Positions 53,168-61,860 of a stretch of 64,000 bases of DNA are shown here, in pieces. Each line of letters starts with the position of its first letter. Positions within the stretch are counted from its first letter, which is position 1. This DNA is from CAWKDG01 sp963848355 (GTDB lineage: Bacteria > Actinomycetota > Acidimicrobiia > Acidimicrobiales > UBA8190): NCBI GenBank assembly GCA_963848355.1, contig CAWKDG010000002.1:124001-188000 (forward strand), written 5' to 3'. The position numbers were made by a program, and so were the translations under genes. The notes under the pieces are model-generated. The model saw only the letters and a program-made list of their open reading frames with translations. It was not told where the DNA came from and did not search any database.

Positions 53168-54054
53168 GACGGCGGCGGCGGCGGGGAATCGTCGGCCTCT
53201 CGATACGGCGTCATGTCGATGCCCGGGTACCGAAGGGCCACGTCGGCCAGGGCCTGCTCGTTCCAGTAGTCGTCACCCGGCCGCGGGAAACCGAAGAGAT
53301 CGCGCTGGCGGACGCTGCACTGCGGAATGAGCCTGGCCCACCGCTGCGGGGCCTGTTTCGGCCATGCCATCTTGCCTCCCCATGTCGTCCCCCTCACCTG
53401 GAAGTCCGCCAGAATCGAAAAGCGGGACCGCCCGGCGGCGGTGAAGTCCGAGCCGCGGTGCAGGATGTCTGTGCGGTAGACGAGCAGGCTGCCGGCCGGG
53501 CCCACGGCGGACACCTCCGCATCGGCGAGGGCACCGAACTCGAGATAGAGCGGCGTGAAGGGCACGTCCTTGCCGCGGGCGTAGGGAACGATCCTGGTCG
53601 GGCCGTCCTCCCCGGTCACGTCGGAGAGGAAGATGAACGTCGTCAGCTGCTGGTAGCGGTCCCCGGAGCGGGGCACGACCAGACTGTGACTGCCGTAGTC
53701 ACGGTGCAGGGGCTGGTCGTAGTCGACGGCTCCCGCGTATTTGGCCCAGAGCTCGACCTTGTACAGATGGAGATCGGTCGTCCCCAGGTAGCGCTCGGCG
53801 GCGTCGACCAGATCCGGGTGGAAAGCAAGGCGGTTCAGGTCCCACGACCGGTAGGGGAACTCCTCGACCCCGGCGAACTGGCTGCGGGCGAAGTCGGCAT
53901 GACGCTCCGGGTCGTCGAAATAGTCCTCGGGCTTCGGGAAGTGGAGCCACAGGGCTTCCTGGGCCGCCTTCAATTCGTCGGGAGCGAGGAACCCCTCGAC
54001 GAGGGCGAACCCCTGCTCGCGGACCTCGTCGAGCGTGGTTTCCGACAGCCGCAC
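53164..54054 (-). CDS. Phytanoyl-CoA dioxygenase (PhyH) family protein
   Basis: 296 residues from a GTG at 54054, chosen because TACAGT lies eight bases before it; TTG at 54063 is the alternative. 'LDEVREQGFALVEGFLAPDE' opens the domain. The iron ligands are 'PLHRDYGSHSLVV' (HxD) and 'DILHRGSDFTAAGRSRF' (distal His and Arg for 2-oxoglutarate). The substrate is unknown; PhyH proteins hydroxylate acyl-CoAs, sugars' lipid parts and osmolytes. It heads the operon with GH114, DUF302 and MFS and is divergent from the zinc dehydrogenase. Confidence 0.88.
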   Translation of the reverse strand: MRLSETTLDEVREQGFALVEGFLAPDELKAAQEALWLHFPKPEDYFDDPERHADFARSQFAGVEEFPYRSWDLNRLAFHPDLVDAAERYLGTTDLHLYKVELWAKYAGAVDYDQPLHRDYGSHSLVVPRSGDRYQQLTTFIFLSDVTGEDGPTRIVPYARGKDVPFTPLYLEFGALADAEVSAVGPAGSLLVYRTDILHRGSDFTAAGRSRFSILADFQVRGTTWGGKMAWPKQAPQRWARLIPQCSVRQRDLFGFPRPGDDYWNEQALADVALRYPGIDMTPYREADDSPPPPPS

Positions 54055-54062
54055 GACTTCCA

Positions 54063-54068
54063 ACTGTA
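54063..54068 (-). promoter_or_regulatory. -10 box (TACAGT) of the dioxygenase operon
   Basis: TACAGT on the minus strand, eight bases before the GTG at 54054; no ribosome site. Confidence 0.4.
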
Positions 54069-54119
54069 CGCCAGGGGGTTCGCGTCCGCGCCGGCCGCTC
54101 CCACGGCCGGGTGAGCGCG

Positions 54120-54125
54120 TACGCT
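54120..54125 (+). promoter_or_regulatory. -10 box of a leaderless promoter (TACGCT)
   Basis: TACGCT, six bases, GTG at 54132. It is back to back with the dioxygenase promoter, about 50 bases apart. Confidence 0.5.
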
Positions 54126-54131
54126 GCCGAC

Positions 54132-55313
54132 GTGCGCGCCGTCCAATTCGACATGGCCGATGCCGCCTTCCCGGCGTCGCTGGTCGACCTCCCCGAGCCC
54201 ACACTGCCCGGGCCTGCGTGGGCCCGGGTGGCGGTGACCACCGGGGGAATCTGCGGGAGCGACCTCCACCTCTTCGCCCACAACACCGGACCGTCACCCA
54301 CGCTGATGACCATGGGCTCGTTCCCGTTCGTCCTCGGTCACGAGATCGCCGGGTATGTCATCGAGGCCGGACCGCAGTGTCCACTCCCGGAGGGGACACG
54401 TGTCGTCCTCGACCCGTGCATCCCGTGCCGGGCACGGGAGATCGACCCCCCGTGCTCCAACTGCGGACGCGGGTGGACCTCGTCGTGTCTCAACCTCGAC
54501 AGCCGGATCGTCAGCAGTGGCCGCACCCTGGGATTCACCCAGGGTCTCGGCGGGGGATGGGGGGAGCAGGCGCTCGCCCACGCCTCGATGCTGCACCCGC
54601 TCCCCGACTCGGTCCCCGACCGCGGCGCCAGTCTCTACGAACCCCTCTCGATCGCCTGCCACGGACTGCTGCGCAGCGCTCCCACCGATGGGGACCCTGT
54701 GCTCGTCGTGGGCGCCGGCATCATCGGGCTCGCCACCGTGGCTGCTCTCAAGGGCCTGTTCCCGCGGTGCCCGGTCACGGTGGTCGCCCGCCACACCCAC
54801 CAAGCCGAGGCCGCCGTCGCCTGTGGAGCCGACCACGTCGTGCGAGGCGACGTCGGCAAGGCCCATTTCGAGGAGTTGGCCGCCCTCGTCGGGGCCCGGG
54901 TGGTCGGTTGGAAGACCGACGTCATGCTGATGGGGGGCTTCCCCTACGTCGTCGAAGCAGTCGGCGCGCCGCTATCGGTCACCGAGGCGTTGCGCGCCGT
55001 GGCCCACCGCGGCACCGTCCTGCTGCTCGGGGCGGCCGGCGTGAGCGAGGTCGACCTGACGCCTGTCTGGTACAAGGAGGCCGCCCTCGTCGGCTCCATC
55101 GACCACACCGTCGACGCCGGCTCGGCGCCGGGGCTCGCCGGAGGTCCCCACCGTCACTCCGTCGACCGGGCCCTCGACATCATGGCCGCAGGGTTGTTGC
55201 CCGACGACGTGATCGTGACCCACGAGTTCGCGCTCGACCGATACCGGGATGCGGTCGAGACGGCCATCGATCGGGGAAGCTCGCACGCCATCAAGGTCGT
55301 CTTCCGTCCCTGA
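54132..55313 (+). CDS. Zinc-dependent alcohol dehydrogenase-family protein
   Basis: 393 residues from the GTG at 54132, fixed by the -10 box; a GTG at 54111 would lie upstream of the inferred transcript start. Catalytic zinc ligands 'TTGGICGSDLHLF' (Cys) and 'LGHEIAGYVIEAG' (His-Glu); a Cys-rich structural lobe follows ('DPCIPCRAREIDPPCSNCGR', four or more Cys). The nucleotide fold carries 'VLVVGAGIIGLATVAALKGL'. It oxidises an alcohol or polyol with NAD(P). It lies directly before the GH38 gene, so a sugar or sugar alcohol substrate is plausible. Confidence 0.92.
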   Translation: MRAVQFDMADAAFPASLVDLPEPTLPGPAWARVAVTTGGICGSDLHLFAHNTGPSPTLMTMGSFPFVLGHEIAGYVIEAGPQCPLPEGTRVVLDPCIPCRAREIDPPCSNCGRGWTSSCLNLDSRIVSSGRTLGFTQGLGGGWGEQALAHASMLHPLPDSVPDRGASLYEPLSIACHGLLRSAPTDGDPVLVVGAGIIGLATVAALKGLFPRCPVTVVARHTHQAEAAVACGADHVVRGDVGKAHFEELAALVGARVVGWKTDVMLMGGFPYVVEAVGAPLSVTEALRAVAHRGTVLLLGAAGVSEVDLTPVWYKEAALVGSIDHTVDAGSAPGLAGGPHRHSVDRALDIMAAGLLPDDVIVTHEFALDRYRDAVETAIDRGSSHAIKVVFRP

Positions 55314-55327
55314 CCAGGGTCGATCAG

Positions 55328-55333
55328 TACACT
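55328..55333 (+). promoter_or_regulatory. -10 box (TACACT) before the GH38 gene
   Basis: TACACT, eight bases, GTG at 55342; no ribosome site. The GH38 gene is therefore probably transcribed separately as well as by read-through. Confidence 0.4.
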
Positions 55334-55341
55334 CGGACGCT

Positions 55342-58300
55342 GTGCGCCCGGAAGACTCGATCGGCGTCGGTCGGATCAACCGGGTCCTGAACGACTTCGT
55401 CCGCCCCCGACGCCGAGGTCCCTCGGTCCCTCTGGACGTGGCCGCCTACCACGTCCACGGCGAGCCCGTCCCGGTGGCCGACGCCCTGGCCGCCGACTAT
55501 GCGCCCTTTCCCCTCGGAGGGCCGTGGGGACCCCCGTGGGACACCACCTGGTTCCGACTGCGCGGCACCATTCCCCCTGAGTGGGTCGGCCGTCAGGTGG
55601 CTCTGGGCTTCGCCATCGGGAACGCCGGTTCCACCGGCTTCGGCGCCGAAGCCCTCGTCTGGCGCGACGGCCGGCCCGTCCAGGGCCTCTCGCCCAATCA
55701 CCGCGAACATCTCGTCACCACCGGCGCGGAGGGGGGCGAGAAGATCGAGCTGTTCGTGGAGGCGGCGGCCAACCCCCCTTCCCCCTTCGGCGCCAACCCG
55801 TGGCCCATGCTGCTCCCCGAGCCCGACGGCGCTCCGCTGTTCACCCTCCAACAGGCCGACCTGCACGTCCGCGATCCCGAGTTCGAAGAGTTCTGGCACA
55901 ACTTCCGCGTCCTCGTCGAGTTGGTGAGTGAGCTTCCGCCCGACGAGCCCCGTGCCGCCCGACTGCGGGCCGGACTGGGCAGAGCCTGCGACCTGTTGGA
56001 GCTGCCCGAGATCTCCGAGACCTGGCGTCGGGCGCAACCGCTGCTCGAGGAGCTGCTGGCGCAGAAACCGGCACCGGGGACCCACGCTGTCAGCATCGTG
56101 GGACACGCCCATCTGGACACGGCATGGCTGTGGCCGTTGCGTGAGACGATCCGCAAGTGCGCGCGGACGTTCAGCACGGTGCTCGAGCTCATGGACCGCT
56201 ATCCCGAGTACCGGTTCGTCGTCTCCCAGGCCCAACACCTCGTCTGGATGCGTGACCACTATCCCGACATCTGGGAGGGCATCAAGGTCCGGATCGCCGA
56301 AGGCCGCCTCGAACCCACCGGCAGCATGTGGGTCGAGGCGGACTGCAACATCCCCTCGGGCGAGTCTCTCGTCCGTCAGATCGTCTACGGCAAGCGCTTC
56401 TATCTCCAGGAGTTCGGGATCGAGACGAACGATGTCTGGCTGCCTGACGTCTTCGGCTATTCGGCCGCTCTGCCCCAGATCATGCAGCGGAGCGGCATCC
56501 GTTGGTTCCTCACGCAGAAGCTGTCATGGAACCAGTACAACGTGCTCCCCCATCACAGCTTCCTGTGGGAGGGGATCGACGGGTCACGGGTCTTCACCCA
56601 CTTCCCGCCGGCCGACACCTACAGCGGCTCCGTGGCCGTGCGGGAGCTCCGGTTCGGTGTCGCGAATTTCAAGGATCACGATCGCGCCTCGCATTCGCTC
56701 TATCTCTTCGGTTGGGGAGACGGCGGTGGCGGCCCCACCAGCGAGATGCTCGAGTCGGCTCGGCGACTGGCCGACACCGACGGCGTCCCCCGACTCACCA
56801 TGCAAGGGGCACGTCAGTTCTTCACCCAGGCCGAGGCCGAGATCCGTGACCCGGCCGTCTGGGTCGGTGAGCTCTATCTCGAGTTCCACCGCGGCACCTA
56901 CACGAGCCAGGCCGCCACCAAGCGGGGGAACCGGCGGGCCGAGTTCGCCCTGCGCGAGGCGGAGCTGTGGTCGTCGCTGGCCTCGGGCACCGCCTATCCC
57001 GCTGTCGAGCTCGAGGACGCGTGGAAACGTCTCCTGCTCCATCAGTTCCACGACATCATCCCCGGATCGGGGATCCACTGGGTCTACGACGACACCGCCC
57101 GCGAGCACGCCCGGATCCTGGAATCCGCGTCCCGACTGATCGACGACGCGTTGGCCCACCATGTCGACGCCATCGACACGACGGACCGCACTCACCCGGT
57201 GGTCGTGTTCAACTCGTTGTCCCACGAACGCCGGGAATTGGTCACGGTGGACGCTCCCGTCGAGGTGACGGGCGTCGCCGGCTCATCGGGGACGGTCGCT
57301 CCCGTGCAACGTGACGGTGAGGGCCGGGCCGTCTTCGAAGCGACCGTCCCTGCCTGCGGCTATCGACTCTTCGACCTCGTGGCCGCCCGACCGACCGTCA
57401 CCAACGGCGTCAGCGCCGATGCCCGGTCGCTCGAGAACGATCATCTGCGCGTCGAGCTCGACGACCAGGGTCAGCTGTCCTCGGTCTTCGACAAGGCGGC
57501 GCGGACGCCAGGTTCTCGCACCAGGGGCCCGTGGCAACCTCTTTCAGCTCCACCCTGACTACCCCAACTTCTTCGACGCCTGGGACATCGATCGATTCTC
57601 GTTCGACCAGGTCGTCGATCTCGACGACGTCGAGTCGATCGACGTGGTCGAAGAGGGCCCTCTGCGGGCGGGCATCGAAGTGGTCCGTTCGTTCGGCCAC
57701 TCACGGTTGACCCAGACCATCCGGTTAGCCGCCCGAACGCGCTTCGTCGACTTCGTGACCGACGTGGAGTGGCACGAGACGAACCGCCTCCTCAAGGTGG
57801 CCTTTCCCGTCGACGTGCGCAGCCTCCGGGCGACCTACGAGATCCAGTACGGGCACGTCGAACGGCCCACCCACGCCAACACGAGCTGGGACGTGGCTCG
57901 CTTCGAGGTCTGTGCGCACAAGTGGGCCGACCTGTCCGAGCCGGGATACGGGGTGGCCCTGCTCAACGACTGCAAGTACGGCTACGACATCGCCGGCAAC
58001 GTGATCCGCCTGTCGCTGCTGCGCGCCCCGACCTGGCCCGATCCCGTGGCCGACCGCGGTCGGCACCACTTCGTCTACCGCCTTCTCCCCCATGCCGGTG
58101 ATCTCCGAGCCGGCGGAGTCGTCGACGCCGGATACGACCTGAACGTGTCTCTGCGCGCTGTGGGGGTCTCCGCCCATGCAGGAACCCGGGAGACGAGCGC
58201 CTCGATGCTCTCGGTCGACGCCGGCCACGTCGTCGTGGAGGTAGTCAAGCGATCGGACGACGACGTCGGTGCGCTCGTGGTCCGGTTCTACGAAGCATGG

Positions 58301-58474
58301 GGCCAGCGGGGCCCTGTCACCCTCCGCGCCCCGTGGGAACTGCGCCGCGCCATACGCACCGACCTGCTGGAACGCCCCCTCGACGAGGTCCCCACCAGCG
58401 GCGCCAGCGTGACCATCGACATGACGCCTTTCGAGATCGCCACGCTCAGGCTCGAGCCGGCGCCCGGCGCCTAA
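55342..58474 (+). CDS. GH38 alpha-mannosidase, frameshifted
   Basis: About 1,043 residues over two frames, the size of cytosolic bacterial GH38 enzymes, with no signal peptide. Zinc and catalytic motifs are intact: 'IVGHAHLDTAWLWPLRETIR' (near residue 255), nucleophile Asp in 'WLPDVFGYSAALPQIM' (near 370), 'HQFHDIIPGSGIHWVYDD'. The frame breaks at about 57503 after 'LSSVFDKAAR'; dropping one base (GGCGGCGCGGACGCC) resumes 'QVLAPGARGNLFQLHPDYPN'. The C-terminal sandwich then runs to the end and overlaps the convergent Ddn-like gene by four bases. It removes alpha-mannose from oligosaccharides taken up or recycled by the cell. Confidence 0.92.
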
Positions 58475-58920
58475 TCGGTCTTCCGGGTCGCGACGAAGAG
58501 CGGGATCTCCCGATCGGTGTTCGCCTGGTACTCGGCATAGGGCGGATAGGCGGCCACGGCACGGTCCCACCAGGTCGCCTTCTCCTCACCACTCACCTGA
58601 CGGACCTCCACGGCCATGGGCTCGGGGCCGTCCTGGATGGCGACCGACGACGGATCGGCCATCAGGTTGTAGTACCAGACGGGGTGCGAGGGCGCCCCTC
58701 CCTTCGAGGCGACCAGCGCGTACTGGCCATCGTGCTCGACCCTCATGAGTGGGGTCTTGCGGATCTTCCCGCTCTTGTTCCCGCGGGTGGTCACGATGAT
58801 GATCGGCATTCCGGTATCGAGCAGTGTGTTCGCCCGTTGGCCTCCGGAGCTCTCGTACTCGGCCACCTGATCCCTCACCCATTCGGAGGGACTCGGTTCG
58901 TATTGTCCTTCGAGGGTCAT
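58471..58920 (-). CDS. Deazaflavin (F420)-dependent nitroreductase-family protein (Ddn-like)
   Basis: 149 residues. 'LDTGMPIIIVTTRGNKSGKI', 'RKTPLMRVEHDGQYALVASK' and 'GGAPSHPVWYYNLMADPSSV' are the Ddn/FDOR signature segments: the RKTPLM loop and 'HPVWYYNL'. Family members use F420H2 to reduce quinones or nitro compounds. The start follows a consensus TATAAT by eight bases. It is convergent with the GH38 gene. Confidence 0.95.
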   Translation of the reverse strand: MTLEGQYEPSPSEWVRDQVAEYESSGGQRANTLLDTGMPIIIVTTRGNKSGKIRKTPLMRVEHDGQYALVASKGGAPSHPVWYYNLMADPSSVAIQDGPEPMAVEVRQVSGEEKATWWDRAVAAYPPYAEYQANTDREIPLFVATRKTD

Positions 58921-58928
58921 GGAGAGGA

Positions 58929-58934
58929 ATTATA
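58929..58934 (-). promoter_or_regulatory. -10 box TATAAT of the Ddn-like gene
   Basis: A perfect TATAAT on the minus strand, eight bases before the ATG at 58920, with no Shine-Dalgarno (TCCTCTCC lies between). Confidence 0.55.
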
Positions 58935-59037
58935 CGGACCACGGCCCCGGGCGTGCCGCCGTCGGACGGGAACGGCAGGCGGGCCTCATTCGACCCCATC
59001 GCGGAACATCCGTGCCGCTCCCGGCGTTGACGCGCTC

Positions 59038-59658
59038 ATGAGCGATCAGGTGACGCACGCTGACTTCTGGTTCGACCCACTCTGTCCGTGGGCCTGGATC
59101 ACCTCGAGGTGGATGCTGGAGGTGGAACAGGTCAGACCGGTCACGACCCGGTGGCACCTGATGTCACTGGCCTACCTCAATCTCGTCCAGCACGAGGGAG
59201 AGGGATTCGGCGAGGAATACCTCGAACGCATGGAGCAGGCGTGGGGGCCGGTCCGGATCTGTGCGGCGGCAGCGGCGGAACGCGGCGACGACATCCTGCT
59301 CCCGCTCTACACCGCCGTGGGGACGCGCTTCCACAACCAGCAGCGCCGTGACGCCGACGCCGTGTCCGAGGCGGTGCAGGAGGTGGGGCTCCCGCTCTCG
59401 GTCCTCGAGGCGGCCACGAGCACCGAATTCGACGAGGTGATCAAGGCGTCGCATCAGGCCGGCATGGACCTGGTCGGCCTCGATGTGGGCACGCCTGTCA
59501 TCGCCGTCCAGGGCATCGCCTTCTTCGGACCAGTCGTGACCCCCGTACCGCGTGGCGAGGCGGCGGGCCGACTGTGGGACGGCGTCCTGGCCGTGGCGGG
59601 CACGGACGGTTTCTTCGAGCTCAAGCGCACCCGGGACCGGAGCCCGAGCTTCGACTGA
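59038..59658 (+). CDS. DsbA-family thiol enzyme resembling mycobacterial Rv2466c, CPWA active site
   Basis: 206 residues from the ATG at 59038. 'ADFWFDPLCPWAWITSRWML', 'AWGPVRICAAAA', 'RFHNQQRRDADAVSEAVQEV', 'HQAGMDLVGLDVGTPVIAVQ' and 'FFELKRTRDR' match the Rv2466c family of mycothiol-dependent DsbA-like reductases. Rv2466c carries a CPWC pair; here the second Cys is Ala, so only a monothiol mechanism through the first Cys is possible. It lies divergent from the F420 enzyme and precedes a nitrobindin-like gene, a small redox or nitrosative stress group. Confidence 0.9.
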   Translation: MSDQVTHADFWFDPLCPWAWITSRWMLEVEQVRPVTTRWHLMSLAYLNLVQHEGEGFGEEYLERMEQAWGPVRICAAAAAERGDDILLPLYTAVGTRFHNQQRRDADAVSEAVQEVGLPLSVLEAATSTEFDEVIKASHQAGMDLVGLDVGTPVIAVQGIAFFGPVVTPVPRGEAAGRLWDGVLAVAGTDGFFELKRTRDRSPSFD

Positions 59659-59708
59659 GCTTCACGAACGTCGATCGACCCATTTGCCAACCGACACCTG
59701 TCGTGGCG

Positions 59709-59714
59709 TACCGT
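59709..59714 (+). promoter_or_regulatory. -10 box of a leaderless promoter (TACCGT)
   Basis: TACCGT, seven bases, ATG at 59722. The upstream in-frame GTG at 59713 overlaps the box and is therefore not the start. Confidence 0.4.
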
Positions 59715-59721
59715 GACGACG

Positions 59722-60402
59722 ATGCCGGCGGACATCTACACCGAACCCGAGGGAGATCCGGACACGCTGGCCAACCTGGGTCCGTTGCGACCGATGGCCG
59801 GGATCTGGGAGGGAACGAAGGGTGCCGACGAGCACCCCGTGGCCGACGGGACCGAGCACGACGTCTTCGTCGAGCACTACGAGGCCCAACCCATCGACCG
59901 GCAGACGAACGGCCCTCAACTGTTCTACGGCCTGAGGTACCACACCCACATCGTGAAGCCGGGGGACGTCGAGACGTTCCACGACCAGGTGGGCTACTGG
60001 TTGTGGGAGCCGGCGGCCCGGACGGTGACGCTGACGCTCGGCATCCCGCGGGGCCAGGTCCTGCTGGCCGGAGGACCGGCCGAAGCCGACGCCACCGAGT
60101 TCGAGCTCACCGCTTCCGTCGGCTCCGAGGTCTACGGAATCCTGTCGAATCCGTTCCTGGACGGGGCGTTCCGCACGCTCAGCTACCGGATACGGGTGAC
60201 GACGCACGCCGACGGCACCTGGTCCTACGAGGAGGAGGGGATCTTGGACATCCCTGATCGCCCCGAGCCTTTCCACCACATCGACCGCAACACCCTCACC
60301 AGGGTGGCTCCCCCCTCACCCAATCCTCTGGCCCGGGCGGCGGCCGACGGGCGGGGCCTCGGCCTCGGGGGTCTGCGCGTCGGACCCGGGCACGGGGTCT
60401 GA
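59722..60402 (+). CDS. Nitrobindin-like heme-binding beta-barrel protein
   Basis: 226 residues from the ATG at 59722. 'LGPLRPMAGIWEGTKGADEH' is the start of the FABP-like (DUF1794) barrel, followed by 'GPQLFYGLRYHTHIV', 'HDQVGYWLWEPAARTVTLTL', 'GIPRGQVLLAGG' and the C-terminal 'EPFHHIDRNTLTRV', where His residues sit at the usual axial-ligand end. Nitrobindins bind heme and scavenge NO or peroxynitrite. The neighbouring thiol and F420 enzymes fit a nitrosative or oxidative defence role, which is inference. Confidence 0.85.
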   Translation: MPADIYTEPEGDPDTLANLGPLRPMAGIWEGTKGADEHPVADGTEHDVFVEHYEAQPIDRQTNGPQLFYGLRYHTHIVKPGDVETFHDQVGYWLWEPAARTVTLTLGIPRGQVLLAGGPAEADATEFELTASVGSEVYGILSNPFLDGAFRTLSYRIRVTTHADGTWSYEEEGILDIPDRPEPFHHIDRNTLTRVAPPSPNPLARAAADGRGLGLGGLRVGPGHGV

Positions 60403-60411
60403 CAGCCCCGC

Positions 60412-60425
60412 CGGAGGATCCTCCG
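60412..60425. terminator. Palindrome between convergent genes
   Basis: CGGAGGATCCTCCG is a perfect 14-base palindrome ten bases after the nitrobindin stop and before the convergent membrane-protein stop. It may end transcription from both sides, though there is no T tract. Confidence 0.35.
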
Positions 60426-60439
60426 ACAGTGGGGGCGAG

Positions 60440-60841
60440 CTACCGCGCCAGGTGCACGATGTCGCCCACCAGGAGGGCGGTCACCAGGACCATGACGGCG
60501 GCGTAGACCACGGTCATGCCCCAGCGCCACCGGTGGTCGTTGACCCAGAACCGGCGTATGCCGATGACGTCGAAGACGAGGGCCAACACGGCGATGGGGA
60601 TGCCCACGACCGGCCCCACGCCAGTGGCGAGGCCGAGGGCGGGGGTGGCGATGGGGAAGACCACATAGCTCAACAGGCAGCGCAGCGCCGAGAGGACGAT
60701 CGAGAAGCTGAACATCCGGTGAACGGCGTCCTCCCCGATCGTCGACGGCCCGGTCGGCACGAAGAGCAGACGTCGCATGGCGATGTCGGCCCGCGAGCGC
60801 AGCGCCGCGGTGGTGTCGGGATTCACGGCGACCGGGCCCAT
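60440..60841 (-). CDS. Small membrane protein, unknown function
   Basis: 133 residues from the ATG at 60841. The start is placed here because a 19-base-pair hairpin lies upstream at 60917-60957 and the longer frame has no protein character. Three or four hydrophobic segments: near residues 39-58, 60-82 and 103-128. 'DTTAALRSRADIAMRRLLFV' and 'FDVIGIRRFWVNDHRWRW' are notable charged patches. I do not recognise the family. Confidence 0.65.
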   Translation of the reverse strand: MGPVAVNPDTTAALRSRADIAMRRLLFVPTGPSTIGEDAVHRMFSFSIVLSALRCLLSYVVFPIATPALGLATGVGPVVGIPIAVLALVFDVIGIRRFWVNDHRWRWGMTVVYAAVMVLVTALLVGDIVHLAR

Positions 60842-60916
60842 GGCCAGAAAAGCTACGGCCCCGGGCCACCCCACTCCAGTCAGGGCCGGCGGCCGACCCG
60901 GAGATAGGTCGTCCGC

Positions 60917-60957
60917 CCTGTCCACGGCGCCCCGGTGCCCGGGGCGCCGTGGACAGG
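60917..60957. repeat. Perfect 19-base inverted repeat with a three-base loop
   Basis: The left arm CCTGTCCACGGCGCCCCGG (60917-60935), loop TGC, and right arm (60939-60957) are exactly complementary. The resulting stem is extremely stable. There is no T run after it on either strand. It lies between the membrane-protein start and a possible small rightward transcript. Confidence 0.9.
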
Positions 60958-61007
60958 AATTCAGCGACCCCCCTAGGAACCGCTTTCGCGTGGTGGTAGA
61001 GTGCTCG

Positions 61008-61280
61008 GTGTGGGCTAGGCCATCGGGTCCGGTCCATGACACCGTTGCCCCAGACCCTGGCGGCGCAAATGCCGAGCCCTGTGCTCAGGCAGCAGCCAGG
61101 TCAGAAAGGGGGGTAACGGAGATGTCACTTCGGCAGGCCCGGCACCCCCTCTCTTCCGACCAGCCAGGAGTCGCGTTCGGCGTCCCGCGGACCGTGTCCG
61201 ACTCCAGTCCCCCGGCGGCGTCGCCCCCAACGCGACACGTGGCCGGTGCTTCTCCGGTTCCCTTTCCGCATCGCGGCTGA
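61008..61280 (+). CDS. Doubtful 91-codon ORF
   Basis: A GTG at 61008 follows a TAGAGT box (60997-61002) by five bases; the frame is open for 91 codons, with an internal ATG at 61122 that has a purine-rich AAAGGGGGG sequence upstream. The product is Pro/Ala/Ser-rich without domain similarity ('MSLRQARHPLSSDQPGVAFG'). It could be a real small protein, an untranslated RNA, or noise. Confidence 0.25.
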   Translation: MWARPSGPVHDTVAPDPGGANAEPCAQAAARSERGVTEMSLRQARHPLSSDQPGVAFGVPRTVSDSSPPAASPPTRHVAGASPVPFPHRG

Positions 61281-61332
61281 CACGCGCCGCCCCCCGCCGC
61301 TGGTCACGCGATGCGGGAAGGGACCGGAAACC

Positions 61333-61632
61333 TCAGGACGGATCCGAAACCCGATCCTCTCGAGGAGAGTCACGACGGCAGGTTGTCGCGCTCTGTCCGG
61401 CCACGACGGTCGTCCCCGTGCCGCGTACCGCCGCTGACGTCACCACAGGCTGGTACCCGCCAAGGGCTCCACGCCGGACCTTCGACGGCATCGGCGACAG
61501 CGCGACCGGACGCCCCAGCGCGATGGCGCAATCGGCGATGACACTGTCGCCCGCGCTCGCATAGTCGGAAGCCCAGACGACGAGGCGGTGTTCCTCGATG
61601 ACGGCGCACTCCTCGTCCCAGGGAAACGGCAC
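61333..61632 (-). CDS. Possible small protein or N-terminally truncated remnant
   Basis: 99 residues from a GTG at 61632 with no clear ribosome site. The first 60 residues look like genuine protein with strong G/C third-position bias ('VPFPWDEECAVIEEHRLVVW', 'ASDYASAGDSVIADCAIALG', 'RPVALSP'); the rest does not. The frame stays sensible upstream of the GTG to a stop near 61680 ('SVASGPHDIAVGSVPF'). I do not recognise it. A decayed gene is as likely as an active one. Confidence 0.35.
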   Translation of the reverse strand: MPFPWDEECAVIEEHRLVVWASDYASAGDSVIADCAIALGRPVALSPMPSKVRRGALGGYQPVVTSAAVRGTGTTVVAGQSATTCRRDSPREDRVSDPS

Positions 61633-61860
61633 AGAGCCGACCGCGATGTCATGAGGACCGCTGGCGACGGAGAGTGTTCAGTTTTGCGTTCACTCATCGT
61701 GGTTGCTGTGCCTTGAAGCGACGACGTCGACACCGATACCGCAGAACTCCGGAGAAAATCGCGAGCTGTGCCACGAATCGTGCCAGGTCGTGTGATACGT
61801 ATTACCGGCTGCCCTGGACCCCGGTAGCTCCGAGCGAGCGAAGAACGGGGGTCGAGTGCA

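Noticed and set aside
61010..61125. Possible structured RNA (SRP- or riboswitch-like) before the surface-protein gene
   Set aside because: No recognised signature (no SRP tetraloop region, no known riboswitch core) could be matched by eye.
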